Shown: positions 5,841 through 12,096 of the stretch, one piece after another
How the letters are laid out: every line of letters begins with the position of its first letter
How positions within the stretch are numbered: position 1 is the first letter of the stretch
NCBI GenBank assembly: GCA_014380965.1
Contig: JACMIV010000275.1
Span: forward strand, 1-12,538
DNA: 12,538 bases
Source: Rhizobiaceae bacterium
GTDB taxonomy: Bacteria; Pseudomonadota; Alphaproteobacteria; Rhizobiales; Rhizobiaceae
Reading direction: 5' to 3'
Translations under genes and position numbers: made by a program
Notes under the pieces: model-generated
What the model saw: only the letters and a program-made list of their open reading frames with translations
Told to the model about the DNA's origin: nothing
The model's database searches: none

Positions 5841-6827
5841 TCAGCGCTCGATCTCGATGAGGATCTCGTTACGCTTGAGAAAGCCAGGCGTCCAGGGCGC
5901 GTTGTAGAATGCGTATTCCGGATCGCCCTTCTGCTTCAGGTTCTCGTCGGCAACGTAATTGTAGAGCGACATCAGCTTTTTGGAGGCAAGACTTGCCGAG
6001 AAGTTTCCGTTGAAACGGATCGAGACGACCCGCTTGGCCGGCATCTCGCGCAAATTCACATCGTCAGTCGTCGGCGCGGGGAGGGTCGCGAGGGTGAACT
6101 TCTTCGGCATGACGAAGCGGATGGCCCAGCCTTTGGTGCGCCCCTCGTTCTCGGAGAGCTGCTGCAGAACGGGCGCGGTCATCGAAATCTTCTTGCCCGA
6201 GCGCCCCTGGCCGAAGATGTAGGCGGCCAGCGTCTCGAAGCCGGCGCGACGCGCCTTCTCGTGATAGCCACTTTTGACCGTCTCGGCGACGATCATCGCA
6301 TCGTAGTCGCGAATCTCGATGTCGCCGTCCCTGCGCACCGTGTCGAAGTCCGGCTCCTCGGTATGCTCGGCGACCTTCTTGGTGACGAGGATCGCGGCAC
6401 CCACGAGAGCCAGCGCGCCGCCTGCGACGAGCAACGTCGTCATCGGCCGATCGCGCACTATATCGAGGCCGCGTTGTGCCTCCATGCCTCGCTTGAAGCT
6501 CTGGCTGCGGGGAAGGCGAGCGTCGGGCAAGCGGTGTCCAAGGCTCGTCAATGCGCCCCGAAGATCGGGGAGCCGACCGCGAGCGCCTTCGATCGTTCGA
6601 CGCGCGTCGTTTACCGACGGCGCGGCCCAACCGCCCATGAAGTCCGGCCAGGAGGACGTGTTGTTCGCGCCGAAGCTCTGCCGGATGGCGCTGCGCGCAC
6701 GCTCGGCGACCGACGGATGGGGATGGACGCGGTTGACGACCCTTTGCTCGAGTTCGGCGATGCGCTCGCTGATGTCGCCAAGCGCAGCGGAGAGACGCTC
6801 GTGGGCACTCGGTCTGTCACGGAACAT
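5841..6827 (-). CDS. membrane-anchored SOUL-family haem-binding protein
   Basis: A 328-residue protein. Residues 159-327 form a SOUL/HBP domain (DFDTVRRDGDIEIRDYDAMIVAET, then KKISMTAPVLQQ at 212-223, WAIRFVMPKKFTLATLPAP at 234-252 and VVSIRFNGNF at 267-276). SOUL proteins bind haem or other tetrapyrroles. One hydrophobic span lies at about 130-150 (TTLLVAGGALALVGAAILV), followed by KK. The first 128 residues are an extension with a predicted helical, charged start (HERLSAALGDISERIAELEQRV), basic elsewhere and without known motifs. The KK after the span would favour an N-out orientation with a cytoplasmic SOUL domain, but the flanks are mixed and there is no cleavable signal. The ATG at 6827 has AGGAGA 6 bases upstream. 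It is a single-gene unit; its upstream region is long. Haem ligands cannot be assigned by eye. Confidence 0.9.
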   Translation of the reverse strand: MFRDRPSAHERLSAALGDISERIAELEQRVVNRVHPHPSVAERARSAIRQSFGANNTSSWPDFMGGWAAPSVNDARRTIEGARGRLPDLRGALTSLGHRLPDARLPRSQSFKRGMEAQRGLDIVRDRPMTTLLVAGGALALVGAAILVTKKVAEHTEEPDFDTVRRDGDIEIRDYDAMIVAETVKSGYHEKARRAGFETLAAYIFGQGRSGKKISMTAPVLQQLSENEGRTKGWAIRFVMPKKFTLATLPAPTTDDVNLREMPAKRVVSIRFNGNFSASLASKKLMSLYNYVADENLKQKGDPEYAFYNAPWTPGFLKRNEILIEIER

Positions 6828-7063
6828 GAAGGTCTCCTGGCTTTCTGGGCCGCTTGAAAGCTGTGAAGCCGGCTCGACGGGCGAGACGGCGCACAGAAAA
6901 TGGCAACCAGGAGAAATCCCGGCCGCCTTCTCGCGGCCATAACGTCGCGGTGATCCGAAGGTTGCGATGCGACACAGCCGCGGATGCGGCGACTTGCCGA
7001 AGTTGCGTCCTGCGCCGGCAAGACGGCGACGGGTTCGGGCACGGTGCAACCTTTTCCATCATC

Positions 7064-7143
7064 ATGTGTTCGAGCACATCAGGTTCTTCATGGCCTGATA
7101 CTCCAGACAAATCTTGGGGCGGCCCCTGTGCCGCCCATTTTTT
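7064..7143 (+). ncRNA. candidate small RNA with three stem-loops ending in a terminator
   Basis: In order on the plus strand: ATGTG/CACAT around TTCGAG (7064-7079); ATCAGG/CCTGAT around a 10-base loop (7078-7099, sharing two bases with the first stem); an unpaired stretch ACTCCAGACAAATCTT (7100-7115); and a GC-rich terminator hairpin with six U (7117-7143). No plus-strand gene ends upstream that would need this terminator: the nearest plus-strand gene is the cupin, over a kilobase away and already followed by its own terminator. The layout is typical of an Hfq-type trans-acting RNA. The 5' end is uncertain and could lie as far up as the hairpins at 6977-7022; no strong promoter was seen. I cannot assign it to a known family. 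Confidence 0.4.
7117..7143 (+). terminator. rho-independent terminator, 3' end of the candidate RNA
   Basis: GGGCGG (7117-7122) pairs with CCGCCC (7131-7136) around an 8-base loop, followed by A and then TTTTTT (7138-7143). The U run is only on the plus strand, giving direction. Confidence 0.8.
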
Positions 7144-7346
7144 CGAACGCTTCTTCTGGGAGAAGGGCGGTCGTGCCGGGGAAGACGTGGCTTGCTTGCC
7201 GTCCGAGCGCCGGGCGCTGCGCAGTGGCCGCAGTCGACGGAATTGCCGTGGAGCCCTTCCGTCGAGGGGGTGCCGTGCTAGCCTGTCAGCCGGGCCCGTC
7301 CTATCGAAATGTCGTCAACAAGAAACAATACGATCCCGGAGGATAC

Positions 7347-7826
7347 ATGAGCAAAATCCGTTACGCGCTTGCTGGCGCCGCGCTGTTCGTCGCAAGCCCG
7401 GCTTTCGCACTTGATGTCGATGAGAGCGCCGACATCAAGGCCTCCCCTGCGAAGGTCTGGGAGACGATCGGCGACTTCTGCGGCATCGGCAACTGGCACC
7501 CGGCCGTGGAGAAGTGCGAACTCGGCGAGGATGCCGGCGTCGCCACGCGCACCCTGACGCTCGCCGGTGGCGGCGGCACTCTGGTCGAGGCGCTGGTCAG
7601 CCGCGACGAAGCCGGCATGACCTACACATACAAAATCCTGTCCGGCCCGCTTCCGGTCGACAACTACCAGTCGACCATCACGGTGAAGGCCGACGGCGAG
7701 ACGAGCGAAGTCGACTGGGTCGGAACCTTCGACGCGAAGGGAACCTCCGACGCCGAGGCGGAGAAGGTCATCACGGGCATCTATGAATCCGGCCTGAAAG
7801 CGATCGGCGAGAAGTCGGCGATGTAA
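7347..7826 (+). CDS. exported SRPBCC-superfamily (polyketide cyclase/dehydrase-like) protein
   Basis: A 159-residue protein with a Sec signal peptide (MSKIRYALAGAALFVASPAFA, cleavage likely after A21), so the mature protein of about 138 residues should be periplasmic. The mature part has the START/Bet v1-like order of the SRPBCC superfamily: VDESADIKASPAKVWETIGDFCGIGNWHP (24-52, the classic helix-loop pattern), a strand pair with VATRTLTLAGGGGTLVEALV (66-84), YTYKILSGPLPVDNYQSTITV (93-113), SEVDWVGTFDAKG (120-132) and a C-terminal helix (EAEKVITGIYESGLKAIGE). This fold binds hydrophobic ligands in a cavity; the ligand is unknown. The ATG at 7347 follows CGGAGG by 4 bases. Export of this usually cytosolic fold is seen in some proteobacterial members. 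It is convergent with the phosphatase gene. Confidence 0.9.
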   Translation: MSKIRYALAGAALFVASPAFALDVDESADIKASPAKVWETIGDFCGIGNWHPAVEKCELGEDAGVATRTLTLAGGGGTLVEALVSRDEAGMTYTYKILSGPLPVDNYQSTITVKADGETSEVDWVGTFDAKGTSDAEAEKVITGIYESGLKAIGEKSAM

Positions 7827-7885
7827 CCTCAGGGCCGGAGGCTCAGCTTCTCGAGGGAAGCGGCGGCCGACAGGCGAATTCGGAT

Positions 7886-7921
7886 TGCCGGGCCACGAAC
7901 CATGCAAAACGGGGCCCGGCA
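7886..7921. terminator. GC-rich hairpin between convergent genes, possible terminator
   Basis: TGCCGGGCC (7886-7894) and GGCCCGGCA (7913-7921) form a perfect 9-bp stem with an 18-base loop, 60 bases after the SRPBCC gene stop. There is no T run on either strand, so termination here would be weak or factor-assisted. Confidence 0.4.
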
Positions 7922-7934
7922 GGCGTAGAACGAC

Positions 7935-7978
7935 AGGGCTCAGGTTGATCGCGGCAACGGCCTGCCGCGACGTGCCCT
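7935..7978. terminator. nested hairpin at the 3' end of the phosphatase gene
   Basis: TCGCGGCA (7949-7956) pairs perfectly with TGCCGCGA (7963-7970) around a 6-base loop, and AGGGC (7935-7939) with GCCCT (7974-7978) outside it. The outer right arm reaches the stop codon of the minus-strand phosphatase. No U run follows, so it may end or protect the transcript without being a classical terminator. Confidence 0.35.
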
Positions 7979-8757
7979 CAGGCGGCTAGACGGTCTATCG
8001 CAGTGCCGAGCCCTCGGTCGAAGCGGGTGGCTTCGATCGGCGACACGCCGAGCCGCTCTCGGGCGGCCATGAAGCGCACGGTGCCGGGAGCGATCGCGGC
8101 GACACTGAGAACGCCGCTGAAGAACGCTCCTGTGTCCATCGAGATACGGTTTTCGGTTACCGTCGGTTGGGCTGGTCGCTGCGGACTGTGGCCATGGATC
8201 ACCACATGGTCGAGAAGGCCGACATGCTGCAGGAACTGGCTTCGGATGCGCAGACAGGTGCCGCGCATCTGCGCGTCGAATCCCGCCGCGGGATCGACCC
8301 CCGCATGAACGAAGGCGAACGGGCCGTTGCATTCGAGGATCGAGGCCTCACGCAGCACCTGCACATGGCGTGCGTGCCGATCGAGGATGATGTCACGGGC
8401 ATCCCGCGGGCGATCGGCTGAGGCTGCGTAGGACGACAGCGTCTCCTGTCCGCCCTGTTCCATCCAGAGTTCAAACCAGTCGTCCTCTTCTGGCGGGCGC
8501 CCGGCCAGGAACTGCAGGAGCCAGTCGTCATGATTGCCGAGCATGAGGCGGGATCCTGGCCAGCGGTCCAGCGTGTCCGCGACCATATCCATCGCGGCCC
8601 GGCTTTCCGGTCCGCGATCGATGATGTCGCCGAGGAAGCGCACGCAGGGCTGCGCGCCCTGCGCGGGCGCGTCGGCTTCGATCCAGTCGAGAAGGTCGCC
8701 GAGAAGATCGGCGCGGCCGTGAACATCGCCGATGGCGTAGAGGATGTGGTCCGTAAT
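7978..8757 (-). CDS. PPP-family metallophosphoesterase (serine/threonine phosphatase-like), apparent ATT start
   Basis: A 259-residue calcineurin-like phosphoesterase with all PPP metal-site motifs: GDVHG (residues 10-14), GDIIDRGP (43-50), GNHD (74-77), VHAG (150-153) and HGH (188-190). These coordinate two metals and place it with bacterial PrpA/ApaH-type enzymes that cleave phosphoproteins or dinucleoside polyphosphates. The frame is open upstream to a TAA at 8793-8791 but holds no ATG, GTG or TTG before GDVHG; the first GTG (8643) is at codon 39 and would remove the first metal motif. ATT at 8757 has GAAAGGA 8 bases upstream and gives the family-like start M-TDHILYAIGDVHGR. ATT initiation is known (E. 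coli infC, pcnB). Alternatives are a point change of ATG to ATT inactivating the gene, or a sequencing error. Confidence 0.88.
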   Translation of the reverse strand: MTDHILYAIGDVHGRADLLGDLLDWIEADAPAQGAQPCVRFLGDIIDRGPESRAAMDMVADTLDRWPGSRLMLGNHDDWLLQFLAGRPPEEDDWFELWMEQGGQETLSSYAASADRPRDARDIILDRHARHVQVLREASILECNGPFAFVHAGVDPAAGFDAQMRGTCLRIRSQFLQHVGLLDHVVIHGHSPQRPAQPTVTENRISMDTGAFFSGVLSVAAIAPGTVRFMAARERLGVSPIEATRFDRGLGTAIDRLAA

Positions 8758-8870
8758 GGGTAAATTCCTTTCGAAGCACAGGATTTCTTTTTACGGCTCT
8801 TGTGCGCTGCGGTTCCTCTTAAGCGATCGGCAAGAACCTCAATGCCATGTTCCTGCGGCGATGAGGCTTT

Positions 8871-8893
8871 GCACCCCTCGGATTTGAGGGTGC
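8871..8893. other. hairpin just upstream of the GGDEF-EAL gene
   Basis: GCACC and CTC (8871-8879, with one bulged C) pair with GAG and GGTGC (8886-8893) around a GGATTT loop. It ends 15 bases before the ATG at 8909, where a ribosome binding site would lie, and sits between the divergent phosphatase and GGDEF-EAL genes. It could be an operator or a translational control hairpin. Confidence 0.3.
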
Positions 8894-8908
8894 GGACCAT
8901 TATCGGGC

Positions 8909-10594
8909 ATGATCGCGCGAAAACCTCAGAGTTTCCGCATCCGTTTTATGCCGCTGCGTAGATGCGAGCGCGAGAACGGACAAATTATGCGGTTTTCCAG
9001 GTTGAGGATGGCCATCGCCGATCACAAGATCGAGTATTCCCACGCGGCCCTGGGGGCGGGGATCGGTGCAGGCTTTTGCATGTCGAGCCTGCTCGTCGAT
9101 ATGCAGGTCCGAGCCTGGCGCGGCGTCGATCCGGGAATGGCGGCGACTTTCACCTCGACCATCATGCACGGCCTCGCCCTCGCATCGCCGATTGTGATGG
9201 GCTGGATATTCCTGTCCATCGGCAGGAGCAAACGAGCGCTGCGCGACAGGCTGGCGCAGATGAACGACACAGAGGCGGGTATGCGCCGGCAGGCGCATCG
9301 TGATCCCGTCACCGGTCTCTTCAACCGGGCGTATCTGACCCGGACTCTCGAGGAGGGCATCGCGACGCGGATCTGGGAAGCGCGGGGCGCGCTGCTCTAC
9401 ATGCTCGATCTCGACGACTTCAAGCACATCAACGACACGTTCGGCCACAGCACAGGCGACTTGGTGCTGCAGGAGGTCGCGCGGCGGCTCCAGGCGGCTT
9501 GCGACGCGGACGACATCGCGGTCCGTCTCGGCGGCGACGAATTCGTGGTCATCCATTTCCCGCGCGAGGACGAGACCTTCCCCGCCCTCTTCGCCGAGAG
9601 GCTGCTGTCGGCTGTCACGGTGGAAATGGCGGCGGATGATACGCGCATCACCCCGAACACCTCGATCGGCATTGCACGGATCGGCACCGATGGGGGCACG
9701 TGGTCGGATGTGATGCGCTCGGCCGACGTGGCGCTCTATCAGGCCAAGCTGGAAGACCAGAGCAGCTTCTGCATCTTCGGACCTGAGATGAAGGCGCGCA
9801 AGGATCGCCAGGCGCTCCTCGAGGCGGAGATGCGTGCCGGAATAGGGGCGGGCGAGTTCGAGCTGCATTATCAGCCGATCTACGGCACCGAGAGCGGGGT
9901 CATCCGTTCGTTCGAGGCGCTTGTGCGATGGAACCACCCCGAGCGCGGTCTTTTGCCGCCGGCCGACTTCATTCCATTGGCCGAGACGTCCGGCTTCATC
10001 GTGCGCCTCGGTCGCACGATCCTTCGCGAGGCCTGCCGGACGGCCGCCACATGGCCGAAACCGATCGGAATAAGCGTCAATCTTTCGCCGATCCAGTTCA
10101 AGGATGCCAATCTCGTCGACCATGTCGAGGCTGCGTTGCGCGACAGCGGTCTGGCGCCAGGCCGGCTCGACCTCGAAGTGACCGAGTCGCTGCTGCTCGA
10201 ACCCTCTCACCGCGTCCGTACCGCGATGGATGCGCTGCGCGAGATGGGCGTGCGGCTTACGATGGACGATTTCGGAACCGGCTTTTCGAGCCTTACCAAC
10301 CTTCGCGACTTCCGCTTTGACCGGCTGAAGATCGACCGGTCGTTCACGCAGGACGTCGGCGCCAACAGCGACGACGCCGAGATCGTGCGCATGATCGTTC
10401 GTCTGTCGCGCACCCTCAGAATGGAGACCGTCCTCGAAGGCGTCGAGACCGAGAGCCAACTCGATTTCGCCCGTTTCGAAGGGCTGACCGAAGTGCAGGG
10501 GTTCTACTACGCCAAGCCTATGCGCGCCCACGAGGTGGCGACGCTTCTTTCCGCGAGGAGCGGCGACGTGATCTCCATGGTCACCGCCGCCTGA
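8909..10594 (+). CDS. membrane-bound GGDEF-EAL protein (cyclic di-GMP turnover)
   Basis: Up to 561 residues. Two hydrophobic spans (about 46-63 and 86-104) anchor it in the inner membrane with a short loop between. A linker leads into a GGDEF domain (about 125-290; DPVTGLFNR, LDLDDFKHINDTFGH, LGGDEF at 207-212) and an EAL domain (about 300-550). The diguanylate cyclase motif is intact, but the inhibitory RxxD site reads DADD, with Asp for Arg, so product inhibition is probably lost. The EAL site is complete: E336 (FEALVRW), N391 (NLSP), E423, D453/D454 (DDFGTGFSSL), K474, E510/E513 (LEGVET) and Q530. It should degrade and perhaps make c-di-GMP. The start is uncertain: no clear ribosome binding site precedes 8909, and ATG at 8987 or 9008 would still keep both spans. 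Confidence 0.93.
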   Translation: MIARKPQSFRIRFMPLRRCERENGQIMRFSRLRMAIADHKIEYSHAALGAGIGAGFCMSSLLVDMQVRAWRGVDPGMAATFTSTIMHGLALASPIVMGWIFLSIGRSKRALRDRLAQMNDTEAGMRRQAHRDPVTGLFNRAYLTRTLEEGIATRIWEARGALLYMLDLDDFKHINDTFGHSTGDLVLQEVARRLQAACDADDIAVRLGGDEFVVIHFPREDETFPALFAERLLSAVTVEMAADDTRITPNTSIGIARIGTDGGTWSDVMRSADVALYQAKLEDQSSFCIFGPEMKARKDRQALLEAEMRAGIGAGEFELHYQPIYGTESGVIRSFEALVRWNHPERGLLPPADFIPLAETSGFIVRLGRTILREACRTAATWPKPIGISVNLSPIQFKDANLVDHVEAALRDSGLAPGRLDLEVTESLLLEPSHRVRTAMDALREMGVRLTMDDFGTGFSSLTNLRDFRFDRLKIDRSFTQDVGANSDDAEIVRMIVRLSRTLRMETVLEGVETESQLDFARFEGLTEVQGFYYAKPMRAHEVATLLSARSGDVISMVTAA

Positions 10595-10630
10595 TCCCTG
10601 CCGCCGCATCCAATGTTGCGTCACGACAAA

Positions 10631-10665
10631 AGAAAAGGTCTCCCGCCGAGTGGGAAACCCTTTCT
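10631..10665 (+). terminator. hairpin terminator after the GGDEF-EAL gene
   Basis: AAAGG (10634-10638) pairs with CCTTT (10659-10663), and TCCC (10641-10644) with GGGA (10652-10655), with a small internal loop and a 7-base apical loop. The descending arm ends in TTTCT. It lies 36 bases after the stop and could also serve the convergent minus-strand gene ending at 10696. Confidence 0.5.
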
Positions 10666-10695
10666 CCCCGGTTTGCGGTGAGTGGCACTGCAGGC

Positions 10696-11049
10696 TCAGT
10701 CGAGCGAAGCGCGGACCATGAGCTTCTCGGCTTCCGCAACGGTCAACGTCTCGCCGCGGCGGCTGATCGCGAGGGCGCGTTCGGACTTGCCGGCCTCGAC
10801 CGGGACCGAGACCGTGATCGTCTGTCCGTCGGCGAGCGTCGCGATGAAGCGCAAGGGTGCAGCACGCTCGGATGCGCTGAGCGTCGCCACGACGCGGAAC
10901 CCATCAGCTTCCTTGGTATAGTAGACGACGCCACTTGCGGCATCGAGGAAGACGGCCTTGCCGGCCAGCGGCGCAACCTCGTCGGCGAGGGAGGCAGCGC
11001 TGCCGGCGGACATGAGCGCGGCAGCTGCGAGAAGCCAGACTTTGATCAT
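10696..11049 (-). CDS. small exported protein of unknown function
   Basis: A 117-residue protein with a Sec signal peptide (MIKVWLLAAAALMSAGSAASLA, cleavage likely after A22), leaving about 95 residues outside the cytoplasm. The mature part is a beta-rich-looking sequence without cysteine: GKAVFLDAASGVVYYTKEADGFRVVATL, PLRFIATLADGQTITVSVPVEAGKSERALAI, then ISRRGETLTVAEAEKLMV. I recognise no named family and no catalytic motif. The ATG at 11049 has AAGGA 8 bases upstream and a well-spaced promoter behind it; the longer in-frame start at 11091 would lie inside the promoter -10. Single-gene unit, convergent with the GGDEF-EAL gene. Confidence 0.8.
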   Translation of the reverse strand: MIKVWLLAAAALMSAGSAASLADEVAPLAGKAVFLDAASGVVYYTKEADGFRVVATLSASERAAPLRFIATLADGQTITVSVPVEAGKSERALAISRRGETLTVAEAEKLMVRASLD

Positions 11050-11090
11050 CGGGTCAGTCCTTAGAAAATTTGATCGATCTCCCGCCACCA

Positions 11091-11119
11091 TTAATACATT
11101 CTTACGCTGCGGTGCACAA
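11091..11119 (-). promoter_or_regulatory. sigma-70-type promoter of the small exported protein
   Basis: On the minus strand TTGTGC (11119-11114) and TATTAA (11096-11091) are separated by 17 bases. The transcript would start near 11084, leaving a leader of about 35 bases that contains the AAGGA ribosome binding site. Confidence 0.6.
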
Positions 11120-11214
11120 TCACGTTTCGCGACGGCATGGATGCAAAGGTGATTATAATTGCGTCACAAAGGGTTCCGCAGTTAGCTTCCCTGCTGCACT
11201 GCAATAAGAAAAAC

Positions 11215-12096
11215 TCACGCAATGACGACAAATGGATCGTGTCGGCCCTTGAAACGGCCTTCGAGAAGAAGCGTTTTGCCGTTTTGAGGCTCGCCTGCCA
11301 CGACCGAATGATCGAGCCCTCGACGCGCAGAGGTCACGATCATCCGATCCGCGTGTCTGCCGACGAAAGCCGGGCACGAGGGTTGGCGCACACCGACCTC
11401 GACCGATCGAACCCGGTCGCCTGCAGGGTTGTAGACGTCGATCCGCCCGGCGCCCCAGCGAGCGTTCCAGATCAGACCCTCCGCATCGAGGACGGCGCCG
11501 TCCACTCCACCGACTTCGCCTTGCGAATCGTTGAAAACCGTCGGATCACCGATCGGCAGGCCCGTCGCGGTCTCCGTCTCCACGGTCATGATCCGGCCGT
11601 TCGCCGTGTCGGTGAAGAAGGCCCGTGTGCCGTCCGCCGCGAAACAGATCGCATTCGGAATGGTGATGCCGGGAAAGAGCTGGCGCAACGTTCCGCCGCG
11701 ATACCAGTAGATCGCGCCGGCCCTCGGCTCGAGGGCCTTGCCCATCGTGCCGATCCAGAGCGCTCCGGAGGGATGGACTCGCCCGTCGTTCGAGCGCGTG
11801 ACCGGGTTTTGCTGCTCGATCGCCTGGAGAAGCTTGAGCTCGCCATTGGACGGATCGCGCAAGTGCAGTCCCGTCTCGGAAGCGACGAGCTGCCGCCCGT
11901 CTTCCAGGAAAGAGAGTTGGCTTGCCATGAAGGGGAGGGGGTGCCGGACGGTTCGGTCGTCCGCGAAACTGTGTTCGAACAGCAGGCTTTCGGTGATGTC
12001 GAACCACCAGGCCGTGTCCGTCCGTGCGTCATAGGTCGCACCTTCGCCGAGCTGGCAAGCCTCGTTCGAAAGGATGGTCGTCGTATATTCGCTCAT
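11215..12096 (-). CDS. SMP-30/gluconolactonase/LRE-family sugar lactonase
   Basis: A 293-residue six-bladed beta-propeller hydrolase of the SMP-30 family, which opens aldonolactones to aldonic acids using one divalent metal. The family metal and active-site residues are visible at near-canonical positions: E18 in LGEGATYD, N103 in RSNDGRVHPSGALWIGTM, N148 in PGITIPNAICFAADG and D199 in GGVDGAVLDAEGLIWNA. Length is normal. The ATG at 12096 overlaps the TGA of the upstream aldolase gene (ATGA), so the two are translationally coupled. With a KDPGal-type aldolase as neighbour, the likely substrate is D-galactono-lactone or a related lactone, but L-arabinonolactone or gluconolactone cannot be excluded. 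The stop is at 11215; no strong terminator follows. Confidence 0.93.
   Translation of the reverse strand: MSEYTTTILSNEACQLGEGATYDARTDTAWWFDITESLLFEHSFADDRTVRHPLPFMASQLSFLEDGRQLVASETGLHLRDPSNGELKLLQAIEQQNPVTRSNDGRVHPSGALWIGTMGKALEPRAGAIYWYRGGTLRQLFPGITIPNAICFAADGTRAFFTDTANGRIMTVETETATGLPIGDPTVFNDSQGEVGGVDGAVLDAEGLIWNARWGAGRIDVYNPAGDRVRSVEVGVRQPSCPAFVGRHADRMIVTSARRGLDHSVVAGEPQNGKTLLLEGRFKGRHDPFVVIA

Larger units (their letters stand above)
6828..7346. other. 519-base intergenic region rich in hairpins, no protein gene seen
   Basis: No reading frame here has protein-like composition. The region holds several inverted repeats: GGCCGC/GCGGCC (6921-6938), GCCGC/GCGGC (6977-6990), CTTGCCG/CGGCAAG (6993-7022, with an inner GCG/CGC), then the small-RNA-like unit at 7064-7143. 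From 7144 to 7346 lies the presumed leader and promoter region of the SRPBCC gene, with a CGGAGG ribosome binding site at 7337-7342. Some hairpins are expected by chance in GC-rich DNA. No clear promoter was identified for the SOUL gene or for the putative RNA. Confidence 0.5.

Noticed and set aside
7033..7110. Minus-strand frame beginning TTG at 7110 (SGVSGHEEPDVLEHMMMEK) as a small protein
   Set aside because: It depends on a weak TTG start, continues into low-quality arginine-rich sequence, and its region is explained by plus-strand hairpins. The terminator direction also favours a plus-strand RNA.
8763..8900. Minus-strand frame from 8900 giving a basic small protein with a KSRKKKS segment before the phosphatase
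   Set aside because: Third codon positions are not G/C biased, there is no convincing ribosome binding site, and the frame runs on as an out-of-frame shadow of the phosphatase. The region is better explained as the phosphatase leader.
8909..10624. Long minus-strand 574-codon open frame opposite the GGDEF-EAL gene
   Set aside because: Complementary-strand artefact of high GC3 codon use; the plus strand has all domain motifs.
11139..11180. Perfect TATAAT on both strands at 11152-11159, with GTGA/TCAC flanks
   Set aside because: No good -35 at the right spacing on the plus strand and only a weak TGCGGA on the minus strand, with no unexplained gene downstream. The half-site spacing (11 bases) does not fit a CRP/FNR site.
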